Assembly: GCA_004298435.1 (NCBI GenBank)
Contig: SCSF01000135.1
Span: 1-43,659, forward strand
Reading direction: 5' to 3'
Length of the DNA stretch: 43,659 bases
DNA from: Beijerinckiaceae bacterium
Lineage (GTDB): Bacteria > Pseudomonadota > Alphaproteobacteria > Rhizobiales > Beijerinckiaceae
How positions within the stretch are numbered: the stretch's first letter is position 1; every line of letters starts with the position of its first letter. The translations under genes and the position numbers were made by a program. Positions 15,890 through 23,216 of the stretch are shown here, piece after piece. Under the pieces are notes generated by a model. It saw only the letters and a list, made by a program, of their open reading frames with translations, did no database searches and was not told the origin of the DNA.

Positions 15890-16786
15890 TCAGTCGTGCG
15901 GTACAGACAGCCCCGCGAGAAGCGGCGCGTAGGTGGCGAGCCTGCGGGACACGAACTCAGTGAAGAGCCGCACGCGCTTCGTCTTGCGTGTCTCCCCCTG
16001 TGTAAGAAGCCAGAGCGTTCCATACATGTGCAGATCCGTGCCCGGCGCCCTCACCAACAGGGGGTCGGCATCTCCGACGAAGCATGGCAGCGTTGTGATC
16101 CCCAGCCCTTGCCGTACAGCAACGATCTGCGCCTCGGCGTCCGTGGTCCTGAATGGAACCCCTGTGGTGCGAATCTCGCCCTCGCTGGCCCAGTCCGGAA
16201 TTCCATGAATGCTTATGACGATCCACCGGATGGGATCAGGCGCGCCCGCACGCCACGCGGCTAGTCGATCGCGGGACATGTAGACGCCGCCGAACAGCTC
16301 CGGTCCCTTCAGGCCGTGGAGATTGAGCGGCAGGGTTTTGCGGTCGTAGACGACGCGGATGGCGACGTCAGCCTCCCGGTTGGTGAGATTTGCCAACTCG
16401 CCGGACGCCAGGATTTCCATCTCGATGTCCGGATGCAGACGCGCAAAATCGGCGAGGTCCGGCATGAGCAGGTGTGTCGCGAGGGACGGCGCCAGCGTCA
16501 CGCGCAGAAGCCCGCGCACGCTCTGGTCGCGCCCGAAGACACGCGTCTCCAGCAGGTGCGACGACGCCTCCATCTGCTCCGCGAGTTCAAGAACCTCCTC
16601 GCCCGCGGCTATCAGGCGGTAGCCCGAGGGCAGCTTCTCGAACACCCGCGTCCCGAGGCGTTCCTCGAGCTGGGCGATACGTCGCAGCACTGTGGTGTGG
16701 TTCACCCCGAGGCGCTCTGCGGCGGCCCGCACCGAGCCTCCGCGCGCGACGGCAAGAAAGTAGCGAACGTCGTCCCAGTCAATCAT
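15890..16786 (-). CDS. LysR-family transcriptional regulator
   Basis: A 298-residue LysR protein. The N-terminal winged HTH is clear (WDDVRYFLAVARGGSVRAAA, ERLGVNHTTVLRRIAQLEER). The remainder is a periplasmic-binding-protein-like effector domain beginning GLLRVTLAPSLATHLLMPDL. The start ATG at 16786 gives the standard MIDWDDVRYF N-terminus; a 26-codon upstream extension lacks family similarity. It is divergent from the SDR gene across 269 bases, the usual LysR arrangement, so it probably controls the SDR and the NADP-binding gene. The effector is not identifiable. Confidence 0.87.
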   Translation of the reverse strand: MIDWDDVRYFLAVARGGSVRAAAERLGVNHTTVLRRIAQLEERLGTRVFEKLPSGYRLIAAGEEVLELAEQMEASSHLLETRVFGRDQSVRGLLRVTLAPSLATHLLMPDLADFARLHPDIEMEILASGELANLTNREADVAIRVVYDRKTLPLNLHGLKGPELFGGVYMSRDRLAAWRAGAPDPIRWIVISIHGIPDWASEGEIRTTGVPFRTTDAEAQIVAVRQGLGITTLPCFVGDADPLLVRAPGTDLHMYGTLWLLTQGETRKTKRVRLFTEFVSRRLATYAPLLAGLSVPHD

Positions 16787-17055
16787 GGTGCAATCCGGCA
16801 CCGCGCGGTGCGCTTTCCAAAGCTCGTATCTAACACATTGAACAGCGGTACGGGCGGTCATCATAGCCTACTTCGAAGAGCGCGGACCAATTCCGAACAG
16901 CGGGCACCGATCGTCGCCGGCTGGTGTTCGTCGTCCGGCTGGATCGATTACGCACCGCCGATGTGCGTGCTTCCGCACTCAACGCCTGACGCTGGCGGAT
17001 CTATTTCGAGGCTCTCGGAGGCAGATGCTGTCCCGACACCACGAAAGGAAAAGTC

Positions 17056-17790
17056 ATGGGAAAGCTTGAGGGTAAAGTCGCAGTCGTCACGGGTGGATCG
17101 AGCGGCATGGCGCTGGCGAGCGCCAGGCGGTTCGTTGAGGAAGGCGCCTATGTTTTCATCACGGGCCGCAGGCAGAAGGCGCTCGACGAGGCCGTCAAGC
17201 TGATTGGCCGGAACGTGACCGGCGTGCGCGGCGACGCGGCCAATCTCGACGACCTCGACCGCCTGTTCGATACGGTCAAGCGGGAAAAGGGCAAGATCGA
17301 CGTCCTGTTCGCGAGCGCCGGCACGGGCGAGTCCGTCCCTCTGGGCGAGATTACCGAGCAGCATTTCGATGCGACCTTCGGCCTGAATACGCGCGGCACG
17401 CTGTTCACGGTGCAAAAGGCGTTGCCCCTGTTCAACGATGGCGGATCGATCTTCATGACCGGGTCCGTTGCTTCCGTGAAAGGCTTTCCTGGTTACAGCG
17501 TGTATGCGGCGAGCAAGGCGGCGTTGCACGCATTCGCACGCGGCTGGCTTAACGAGCTGAAGGGAAGAAATATCCGGGTGAACGTGCTGCACCCGGGGCC
17601 GATCGCCACACCGATGCAGGATCAGGTTCTCACCGAAGAGGCGAAGCAGATGTTCGAATCCCTGATCCCGCGGGGAAAGATGGGGCGTCCCGAGGAAATT
17701 GCGGCGGCCGCGGTGTTTCTTGCTTCAGACGATTCGAGCTTCGTGAATGGGCTTGAGTTGTCTGTCGACGGAGGCTTCTCGGCCATCTGA
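17056..17790 (+). CDS. Short-chain dehydrogenase/reductase (SDR)
   Basis: A 244-residue classical SDR. The dinucleotide-binding glycine motif is TGGSSGMA, one change from the usual TGxxxGxG. The catalytic serine lies in FMTGSVAS and the tyrosine-lysine pair in YAASKAAL. PGPIATPM follows, and the protein ends in the typical GLELSVDGGFSAI. It oxidises or reduces a hydroxyl or carbonyl group with NAD(P)(H). Its substrate is unknown. It lies opposite the LysR gene, with an NADP-binding protein 40 bases downstream, so a small LysR-controlled redox operon is likely. Confidence 0.88.
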   Translation: MGKLEGKVAVVTGGSSGMALASARRFVEEGAYVFITGRRQKALDEAVKLIGRNVTGVRGDAANLDDLDRLFDTVKREKGKIDVLFASAGTGESVPLGEITEQHFDATFGLNTRGTLFTVQKALPLFNDGGSIFMTGSVASVKGFPGYSVYAASKAALHAFARGWLNELKGRNIRVNVLHPGPIATPMQDQVLTEEAKQMFESLIPRGKMGRPEEIAAAAVFLASDDSSFVNGLELSVDGGFSAI

Positions 17791-17830
17791 AAGCTTGGGA
17801 ATCAATATCAACACGGATCGGAGAAGCATT

Positions 17831-18427
17831 ATGAGCTACGCGATTGTAGGATTTGGTGCCGTAGGCCAGGCCCTCGCCCTCGCCTTCGCCCGTAAAAACA
17901 TCGACGTGACCGTCGCGAGCCGCCGTCCGCCCGAGGCGTTGGCGCCGCAGGCTCGGGCGATTGGATCCACGGTCGTCGCCAAGTCGCTGCGGGACGCACT
18001 CGAGGCAGACACGATCATCCTGGCGGTCCCGTTCGGAGAGCATCGCGAGGTTGCGAAGACCCTGTCGAGTTGGGAAGGCAAGACGGTCATCGACACGATG
18101 AACGCATTTCCAGTCCCTGAAGAGCTGGGCGGTCTCCCGTCCTCCGCCTTCGTCGCAAAGGCGTTCACCGGCGCCAGGCTCGTGAAAGGGTTCAATCACC
18201 TGGGTGCGGCCACCCTGGCTGCCGATCCGATCGTCGAGGGCGGCCACCGGGTCATCTTTCTGTCGAGCGACGACGAGGACGCGATCGCTCCCGTGGCGGC
18301 CCTGGCCAAACAACTCGGGTTCGCACCCGTCAAGCTGGGAAAGCTCAACGAGGGTGGCGCGCTGGTGCATGCACACGGCCGCACCTGGGGCCAGCTCATC
18401 TTCCAGGATTTGTTCAAGAAGGAGTAG
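17831..18427 (+). CDS. NADP-binding oxidoreductase, F420-dependent NADP reductase-like
   Basis: A 198-residue protein with an N-terminal Rossmann motif (YAIVGFGAVGQALALAFARK) followed by TVASRRPPE, where the arginines suggest NADP(H) over NAD(H). ADTIILAVPFGEHREV and VIDTMNAFP are also typical of the family PF03807. Proteins in this group are annotated as NADPH:F420 reductase-like or as NAD(P)-binding domain proteins, and in proteobacteria their substrates are mostly unknown. The ATG at 17831 follows CGGAGAAG. It is the second gene after the SDR. Confidence 0.82.
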   Translation: MSYAIVGFGAVGQALALAFARKNIDVTVASRRPPEALAPQARAIGSTVVAKSLRDALEADTIILAVPFGEHREVAKTLSSWEGKTVIDTMNAFPVPEELGGLPSSAFVAKAFTGARLVKGFNHLGAATLAADPIVEGGHRVIFLSSDDEDAIAPVAALAKQLGFAPVKLGKLNEGGALVHAHGRTWGQLIFQDLFKKE

Positions 18428-18554
18428 TAATCGATCGACGACCGTGTGATTTGGCCTGAGAAATACGATCCCGAAACGTCGGCCATCTGTGCGCACAATG
18501 ACATCGACGTGAAGGCACCCCCTCAAGCGATGTTGAGGTTGTCGGCATACATCC

Positions 18555-18767
18555 TCAATAATGCGGAGGCGGCGGCTCCGGCAACTCGCGTGGGGCAAGC
18601 ATATTCTGATACTCGTCCCGCATCCTCGCGACTTGCCGCTCCAAAGCGTCAATCTTGCGCCACTGCGCAGTGATCACGTCATTCAGTTCGGTAATCGTCT
18701 GGTCTTGGTGCGTAACCCGCACTTCCAGAGCATCAATGCGTGAAGACTGATCTGACAAATCGCTCAT
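18555..18767 (-). CDS. slyX: SlyX family protein
   Basis: A 70-residue coiled-coil protein. It begins with RIDALEVRVTHQDQTITELND and ends with a proline-rich PEPPPPHY tail, both typical of SlyX. The N-terminal heptads suggest a dimeric coiled coil in the cytoplasm. ATG 18767 has AAGGA upstream. SlyX has no known function despite wide distribution. It is the last ordinary chromosomal gene before the long gap that precedes the island. Confidence 0.85.
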   Translation of the reverse strand: MSDLSDQSSRIDALEVRVTHQDQTITELNDVITAQWRKIDALERQVARMRDEYQNMLAPRELPEPPPPHY

Positions 18768-19470
18768 ATCGGTTCCTTACGCCATAGATGGGCCGGAATA
18801 TCTTAGCGCGACTCTGCCCAGTGCTGAGTGTGAGATCTTAAAGCCGACACACCGTTATGGCCAAGTTTGACCCGGCCATCCTGGGGCGCCCCTCATTCCC
18901 ACTCGATTCTCTCAAACCATCGTAACGCGCTGATTTATAAGCGCAAAATCTTTCTTCTGACGGTCAAAACCCGACCGTCGAGCCGTCAAAATTCTTCGCT
19001 TTTGATTTCAAAGAGAAATTCGCGCGATTTGGATTTAGCGCGGTTTCATCGTCTATCGACAACGATCGGTCAATTTTTCGCGCCATCAATCATTCAGGGC
19101 ACTGCGCGCCGATGCGAAAAAAGACCGTCATCGTTCATAGCACAGGACGTTCGTACTCGCCATGCTCTCAACGTCTCTCCCCTTCCAGATTTACTCCTTG
19201 GGCCGGGTGACTTGATGCAAAGCGAATGAGCGGATAGGCAAATGCCTCTGGCTGCGGCGATGTGGAAGGACACATGGCCAGCAAAGGTCCGAGATGGTGA
19301 CGAGAAGGCAGCGGCGTAATGGCTCGGTGCGCTAAGCCCATCCACTAGCCGGTTTCGAGTCCGGTCCGCAGCAAATCGTCGGGATCGGCATCGATGCCGC
19401 GACGCTCTAAGCCTGTTGTATCAAGCCGCCGCTCTCTACACGATCCTGCAATATTGCGATAAGACCAGCC
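18768..19470. other. 703-bp gene-poor region at the likely island boundary
   Basis: No convincing gene is present; the short frames lack ribosome binding sites and family features. The stretch 18900-19120 is visibly richer in A and T than its surroundings. It contains GACGGTC (18959-18965) and GACCGTC (18973-18979), exact complements with a seven-base loop, which could be a hairpin or an operator. Gene content changes from metabolic genes to defence and mobile-element genes directly after this gap. No insertion sequence, integrase or clean tRNA gene is visible. Confidence 0.5.
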
Positions 19471-19980
19471 ATGACCAAAAGCATGAAATGGCTGCAGGCG
19501 AAGGCGCCCGGATTCAATCATCTCGCCAAAGATGAGCAGGCCGTGATTACTGACTTCGCGCTACTCTGGAGCCTGTTCGAGTCCCGCGTCCTCGACACCG
19601 AGGGCAACGTCAAGGCGATCTGCGGCGCGGTCGAGGCCTGGCAGGAGACCGGGAGGCTCGATGCTGACGCCTTCAACGCCGAACTCGGCTACTTCCGGCA
19701 GCGCTATTACGCCGATGGCGCCTTCACCTATCGCTTCGACCATCTGCATTTCAGAAATCCCGACCGCGAGGCCCTGGTGCGCGCCGTGATCGACGGCAGC
19801 GACAACGACCCATGCAGCCGCATGGCCGCCGTCCTCATCATCGTCTTTCGCTATCGCAACAACCTCTTTCACGGCGTCAAATGGCAGTACAAGCTGCAAG
19901 GCCAGCTCGGCAACTTCACCACCGCGAACGATGTGCTCATTAAGGTGCTGGAACGGCACGGCGCGCTCGCTGACGGATAA
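19471..19980 (+). CDS. Hypothetical protein with HEPN-like Rx4H motif
   Basis: A 169-residue all-helical-looking protein with no assigned family. Near its C-terminus is FRYRNNLFHG, in which R129-N-N-L-F-H134 fits the Rx4-6H active-site motif of HEPN ribonucleases, including the usual polar residue after the arginine. HEPN proteins are common toxins or effectors that cut RNA in defence systems. The domain identity is inferred from the motif and helical character only. The start ATG has a weak ribosome binding site. It is the first island gene and is probably co-transcribed with the next gene, 37 bases downstream. Confidence 0.65.
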   Translation: MTKSMKWLQAKAPGFNHLAKDEQAVITDFALLWSLFESRVLDTEGNVKAICGAVEAWQETGRLDADAFNAELGYFRQRYYADGAFTYRFDHLHFRNPDREALVRAVIDGSDNDPCSRMAAVLIIVFRYRNNLFHGVKWQYKLQGQLGNFTTANDVLIKVLERHGALADG

Positions 19981-20017
19981 GAGCGCCGGCGCACGCCCAC
20001 GACGGCCGGAGCTGTCC

Positions 20018-20788
20018 ATGCCCGATACCAACGACGCCATCCCGCCAAACCTCGCCAGCCTTCATGCCGGCGAAGAATTCCTGCGCGACAAGGCGATCGG
20101 TCTCATCGCCGGCGATGAGCCCCTGAAGCTGCACCTGGCCCTCACCGAAGCGGCCATGGACCTCGCAGATGTCCAGCGCCAATTCGAAACCGCCGACGAG
20201 GACCTCAAGGTCATCCAGCTGCTCGGGATGCGCACCTTTAATGCCTTCGGCGCGAGCGTGAAGCTCGCTCTATCAGGCTACAGCCAAAACAGCGCGCTCA
20301 TCCTGCGTGACGTGCTGGAGACAGTCTTTCTGATCGACTATTTCGCCGGCGACCGAACCCTGATCGCGCGTTGGCGTTTCGCCGACAAGAAGGCGCGCCT
20401 AAGGGACTTCGGACCGGTGAAGGTTCGCGAGGCCCTCGACGCCCGCGACGGTTTCACCGACAAGAAGCGCTTCGCGATGTACGAAATGTTCTCCGAGCTC
20501 GCCGGCCATCCCACCATGAAGTCCGCCTTCATGATGCGGCCACAGCGCGACGGCGACGCGGTCATCGGCCCGTTCGTGGAGACGACGACCTTGGAAGCCG
20601 TCGTCTCCGAAATGGGTCGCCTCGCGATCCAGGTTGGCGAACAGCTCAACCTCTTCTTTCCGGCCGACTGGCCACAAGGCCTTCCGAGCCGGCTCGCCTT
20701 CGCCAAGCTCAAGCAGCGTTGGATCGCAACCTTCTACCCGAGCCCCAGCCCTGTAACACCGAAGTCTGACAAGCCCGACGGCGCGTGA
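20018..20788 (+). CDS. Hypothetical helical protein
   Basis: A 256-residue protein, soluble and mostly helical, with no sure family. The central stretch ALSGYSQNSALILRDVLETV, with an aromatic-rich FLIDYF after it, resembles the helical core of DUF5677-like proteins, but I cannot confirm this. The later segment AGHPTMKSAFMMRP contains another conserved-looking motif. It follows the HEPN-motif gene in the same direction and may be its partner, for example a neutralising or sensing protein. A strong terminator hairpin overlaps its stop codon. Its ATG lies after GGCCGGAG. Confidence 0.65.
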   Translation: MPDTNDAIPPNLASLHAGEEFLRDKAIGLIAGDEPLKLHLALTEAAMDLADVQRQFETADEDLKVIQLLGMRTFNAFGASVKLALSGYSQNSALILRDVLETVFLIDYFAGDRTLIARWRFADKKARLRDFGPVKVREALDARDGFTDKKRFAMYEMFSELAGHPTMKSAFMMRPQRDGDAVIGPFVETTTLEAVVSEMGRLAIQVGEQLNLFFPADWPQGLPSRLAFAKLKQRWIATFYPSPSPVTPKSDKPDGA

Positions 20789-20802
20789 CCGCCGGGCTTG
20801 TC
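20768..20802. terminator. Strong hairpin terminator between convergent genes
   Basis: GACAAGCCCG (20768-20777) pairs perfectly with CGGGCTTGTC (20793-20802). Inside, CGG and CCG add three more pairs around a short loop. On the plus strand it is followed by GTTTA. It spans the stop codon of the plus-strand gene and lies just beyond the stop of the minus-strand DUF6527 gene, so it may serve both. Confidence 0.75.
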
Positions 20803-20804
20803 GT

Positions 20805-21245
20805 TTACGATCCGCCGGATATCCGGGCCCAAACACGGCGCCAGAAGCCCGGTTCCTCCCGGGGCGGAGCAGGCTGTGCCGAAGATTCGACTTTCGGTGA
20901 CTCCCCGTAGAAGCGCGCTTTGGCGGTGCGATCCCGACGCCGCTCGGCTTCGACCTGCTCGTCACTCCACGGGCCCGCCTCGATCACTTTGCCGCGGTCG
21001 ATCACATAATGCGACCGGCACTTCAGTGTCCAATTGCCGATCGACGGGCGCAGCGAGATGGTCTCGCCGTCGAAGGTCATCTTCCAGTCCGTCGGCGTGA
21101 AGGGGGCGACAACCTCCTCGCCGCAACCGCAGCAGCAGCTGTGGGCCGATGTCGCATATTCCATCGAGACATAGAGAATGCCTGGCTCAAGGCGCTCCGG
21201 GATGTGCTCGACGAAACGATGCTCGAGTCGCTTGTGCCGTATCAC
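20805..21245 (-). CDS. DUF6527-family zinc-site protein of the ubiquitin-like operon
   Basis: A 146-residue protein. Cysteines C37, C38, C39 and C41 lie in HSCCCGCGEEVV, and C76 and H79 in LKCRSHYVI, giving a C-x2-C plus C-x2-H pattern that would bind zinc. PTDWKMTFDGETISLRPSIG between them is the conserved core. I recognise it as DUF6527, found beside ThiF and multi-ubiquitin genes; no function is established. A GTG start at 21245 overlaps the ThiF stop (GTGA), so translation is coupled. The C-terminal tail is charged and ends PGFWRRVWARISGGS. A zinc-finger role in target choice is a speculation by analogy to zinc-binding ubiquitin ligases. Confidence 0.82.
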   Translation of the reverse strand: MIRHKRLEHRFVEHIPERLEPGILYVSMEYATSAHSCCCGCGEEVVAPFTPTDWKMTFDGETISLRPSIGNWTLKCRSHYVIDRGKVIEAGPWSDEQVEAERRRDRTAKARFYGESPKVESSAQPAPPREEPGFWRRVWARISGGS

Positions 21246-22414
21246 CCGAGGTCTCCGTTGATCAGCATGTTGCCGTCGGTCGTGTAGGTGCAGTGATGCT
21301 CGCCCTCGAGATCACGGTAGAAGCCGCGGATCTTCTTCCACTTGACGACCGCGAGGACCGCATTCAGGGCGTTGAGGTCCGCGACCTGGATGTTGGAGGC
21401 GTAGATGTCCTTGGCGCCGCCGCCGACGAAGGAGATGCGCTGGCGCGCATGATCCCGCTTCTCCGGCGTGCTGGCGGTCACCCGCAGGATACCGCCGAGC
21501 GACCCCTCGTCGAGCTCGAGGCCCATGCCGACATCGACGAACGCGGCGCCGATCGCATCGAGCTTCTCGACGATCAACCGCTTCGCTTCGCCGGCGTCGA
21601 GCGACAGGAACGCGAAGGTGACGCCGTCGAGAAGGTGCAGGTTGTCGGCTCCGAGCTCGACATCGTGCGCCACGATGTTGCGGTGCATCCGGCTGTAGAT
21701 GCGCTTCAGATAGTCGACCTTCTTCGGCGCCTCGCGCAGCTCCTCCAGGGTCGGCGCGCCCGGCGCCCGAAAAGCGTTGTGGGTCAGGAACTCGTCGCTG
21801 TCGAAGAGCCGAATCTCGCGGACCGGCGTCTTGGCGACGAAGTCCAGGATGTAGCCGCCGGTGCCGCCGCCGCCGATGATGGCGACCCGCTCGTTGACGA
21901 GCCGCTCGGTCAGGATGCCGATACCGACACGGTCGGAGGCGGTCTCGACATAGTTGAAGACGCTGTCCTCCTCCTCTTCCGGCTCGCGGAAGGTGCGGGG
22001 GGTCATGCCGGGCTTCAGCACCGCGGCCGGGCCCGCGATGATGTTCGCGTAGCTCGTCATCTTGTGGTGGTAGTCTGTGTAGCCGCCATCCGGCTTGCTC
22101 GAGAAGCTGTGCGTGGCTTTCAGACCGTGGCCGAGGTCGAAGGCCCCGGCCTGATGCGAGATCCCCTGGATAGGCGTCCCATCGGCGCGGCACGGAAAGT
22201 CGCCGTCCCAATGGACGACATGGGTGTCGGGCCTGCGCGTCGCATCGCCGGCCAGCGTGAGGCTCGAGATGAGGGTGCCGATGCGCACCTCGCGACGCGC
22301 ATCGACATAGGGCACCTCCCGCATGACGAGATGCCCGCCCTGCCGCAGGACGAAGTAGCCTTCGTCCCGCAGCTGCTTGAGGTCGGGATTACGACTGAAC
22401 AGTTCGCGTGACAT
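21242..22414 (-). CDS. E1-like ThiF-family adenylyltransferase with DUF6791-type N-terminus
   Basis: A 390-residue protein. The C-terminal half is an E1/ThiF nucleotide-binding domain: VAIIGGGGTGGYILDFVAKT (glycine loop 181-187), the acidic ending LFDSD (D205, D207), N213 and R216 in HNAFRA, and K231/K232. The N-terminal 160 residues, including VVHWDGDFPC and KPDGGYTDYHHKMTSYA, match the domain usually found ahead of this ThiF type (DUF6791). It should adenylate the C-terminus of a ubiquitin-like partner. Only two cysteines exist, C75 and C375; neither sits at the usual catalytic position, so thioester transfer is doubtful or uses C375 in GEHHCTYTTDG. It overlaps the ubiquitin-like gene by 26 bases and DUF6527 by four. 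Confidence 0.87.
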   Translation of the reverse strand: MSRELFSRNPDLKQLRDEGYFVLRQGGHLVMREVPYVDARREVRIGTLISSLTLAGDATRRPDTHVVHWDGDFPCRADGTPIQGISHQAGAFDLGHGLKATHSFSSKPDGGYTDYHHKMTSYANIIAGPAAVLKPGMTPRTFREPEEEEDSVFNYVETASDRVGIGILTERLVNERVAIIGGGGTGGYILDFVAKTPVREIRLFDSDEFLTHNAFRAPGAPTLEELREAPKKVDYLKRIYSRMHRNIVAHDVELGADNLHLLDGVTFAFLSLDAGEAKRLIVEKLDAIGAAFVDVGMGLELDEGSLGGILRVTASTPEKRDHARQRISFVGGGAKDIYASNIQVADLNALNAVLAVVKWKKIRGFYRDLEGEHHCTYTTDGNMLINGDLG

Positions 22415-23135
22415 TGAACACCGTGCCTTTCTTCTTGACGTCGACCGAGCCGCCAGCCCCGAGTTCGCCCGCGTGCGGCGTCGACGCCGCGTGCCGGTAG
22501 GTCATCGAGAAGACGACGTTCGGCTCGTGCTGGCCCGGGAAAGCGAGCTGGACGATCTGCTCGAACGTGACCGTGCGGGCGTTCACCGTGCGCGGCCGCG
22601 AATTGACGATGATCTCGAACGTCAGCCGCGCGGTGATGAACCGCTCGATGCCGGGCTCGGCCAGATCGATCAGCTCGCCATGCTCGATCAGGCGATCTTC
22701 GCCGCCAGGGGCCTCGAGGAAGACGCCCTCCCCCTCGCCGGGCTTGGCGAGGCCGTAGAGCACAGCGCCGCTGATGACGGGCTTGCCCCAGCGCAGCTCG
22801 TCGTCGTTCAAGGTGAGCTTGAAGTCGCGATCCGTCAGGAAGGCGACGAACCGCTCGGCGCCGTGCTCGCGCAGGTCGAAGGGCTCGTTCAGCCGCACGT
22901 CCTCGAAGTCGCCCGAGGGCAGGATCGCGAACAGGCTGTAGCCGTCCCGCGGGTCCAGGGCGCCGGCCTCGAGCAACTGACGGCCGAGCGGCACGGGATC
23001 GCTCACCTGACGGGACTGGAAATTGAGGTCGCCCTGCGCGAGGAGCAAGCGATACCCCCGCGCCGGACGCAGCGCCCGGCCTTCGCGCAGGGCGTCGCCG
23101 AGGTCGTCGTAATCAAGAAGCTCTTCGGTGTTCAT
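22389..23135 (-). CDS. Multi-ubiquitin domain protein, three tandem ubiquitin-like domains
   Basis: A 248-residue protein built of three repeated units of about 70 residues. Unit 1 is near 27-103 (YRLLLAQGDLNFQ), unit 2 near 104-170 (FKLTLNDDELRWG) and unit 3 171-244 (LTFEIIVNSRPRTV, then VTFEQIVQLAFPGQ). The last unit carries the signature HAGELGAGGSVDVKKKGTVF of the bacterial Multi_ubiq family (PF14452). It ends NVTRTVQS with no exposed Gly-Gly, so processing or an unusual linkage would be needed for conjugation. It opens the three-gene Ubl-E1-DUF6527 group, and its ribosome binding site AAGGAT is buried in a long hairpin (23138-23190). No JAB-type peptidase or canonical E2 is encoded nearby. 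Confidence 0.87.
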   Translation of the reverse strand: MNTEELLDYDDLGDALREGRALRPARGYRLLLAQGDLNFQSRQVSDPVPLGRQLLEAGALDPRDGYSLFAILPSGDFEDVRLNEPFDLREHGAERFVAFLTDRDFKLTLNDDELRWGKPVISGAVLYGLAKPGEGEGVFLEAPGGEDRLIEHGELIDLAEPGIERFITARLTFEIIVNSRPRTVNARTVTFEQIVQLAFPGQHEPNVVFSMTYRHAASTPHAGELGAGGSVDVKKKGTVFNVTRTVQS

Positions 23136-23137
23136 AA

Positions 23138-23190
23138 GATTGGATCCTTAGGTTCAGCCGAGGCGACGCCGCGGCTCTAAGGATCCAATC
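23138..23190 (-). promoter_or_regulatory. RBS-sequestering hairpin before the ubiquitin-like gene
   Basis: CTAAGGATCCAATC (23177-23190) and GATTGGATCCTTAG (23138-23151) are perfect 14-bp complements. Inside, AGCCG (23156-23160) and CGGCT (23172-23176) extend the stem, with a four-base bulge and an 11-base loop. On the mRNA the arm nearest the start codon contains the only Shine-Dalgarno match, UAAGGAU, nine bases before AUG 23135. The folded form would therefore block initiation. It lies in the 81-base gap between the helicase stop and the ubiquitin-like gene. Confidence 0.72.
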
Positions 23191-23216
23191 GGGGCGAGAT
23201 CCGCCGACCGGTAAGG

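Noticed and set aside
17630-18652. Minus-strand frame of 340 codons opposite the SDR/NADP-binding genes
   Set aside because: Antisense of two well-supported genes; no domain.
19315-19374. tRNA gene (CCGGTTTCGAGTCCGG resembles a T-arm, followed by CGCAGCA)
   Set aside because: The T-loop would have eight bases, no acceptor partner (TGCGGAC) is found upstream and the D and anticodon arms do not fold. At most a decayed tRNA or attachment-site remnant.
21149-22411. Long plus-strand open frame of 420 codons opposite the ThiF gene
   Set aside because: Antisense of a clear ThiF protein in GC-rich DNA; composition is biased and no family or ribosome binding site is seen.
23138-23190. The paired GGATCC sites as a cloning or assembly artefact
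   Set aside because: The inverted repeat extends four bases beyond each GGATCC on both sides and continues into an inner stem; both flanking genes are intact.
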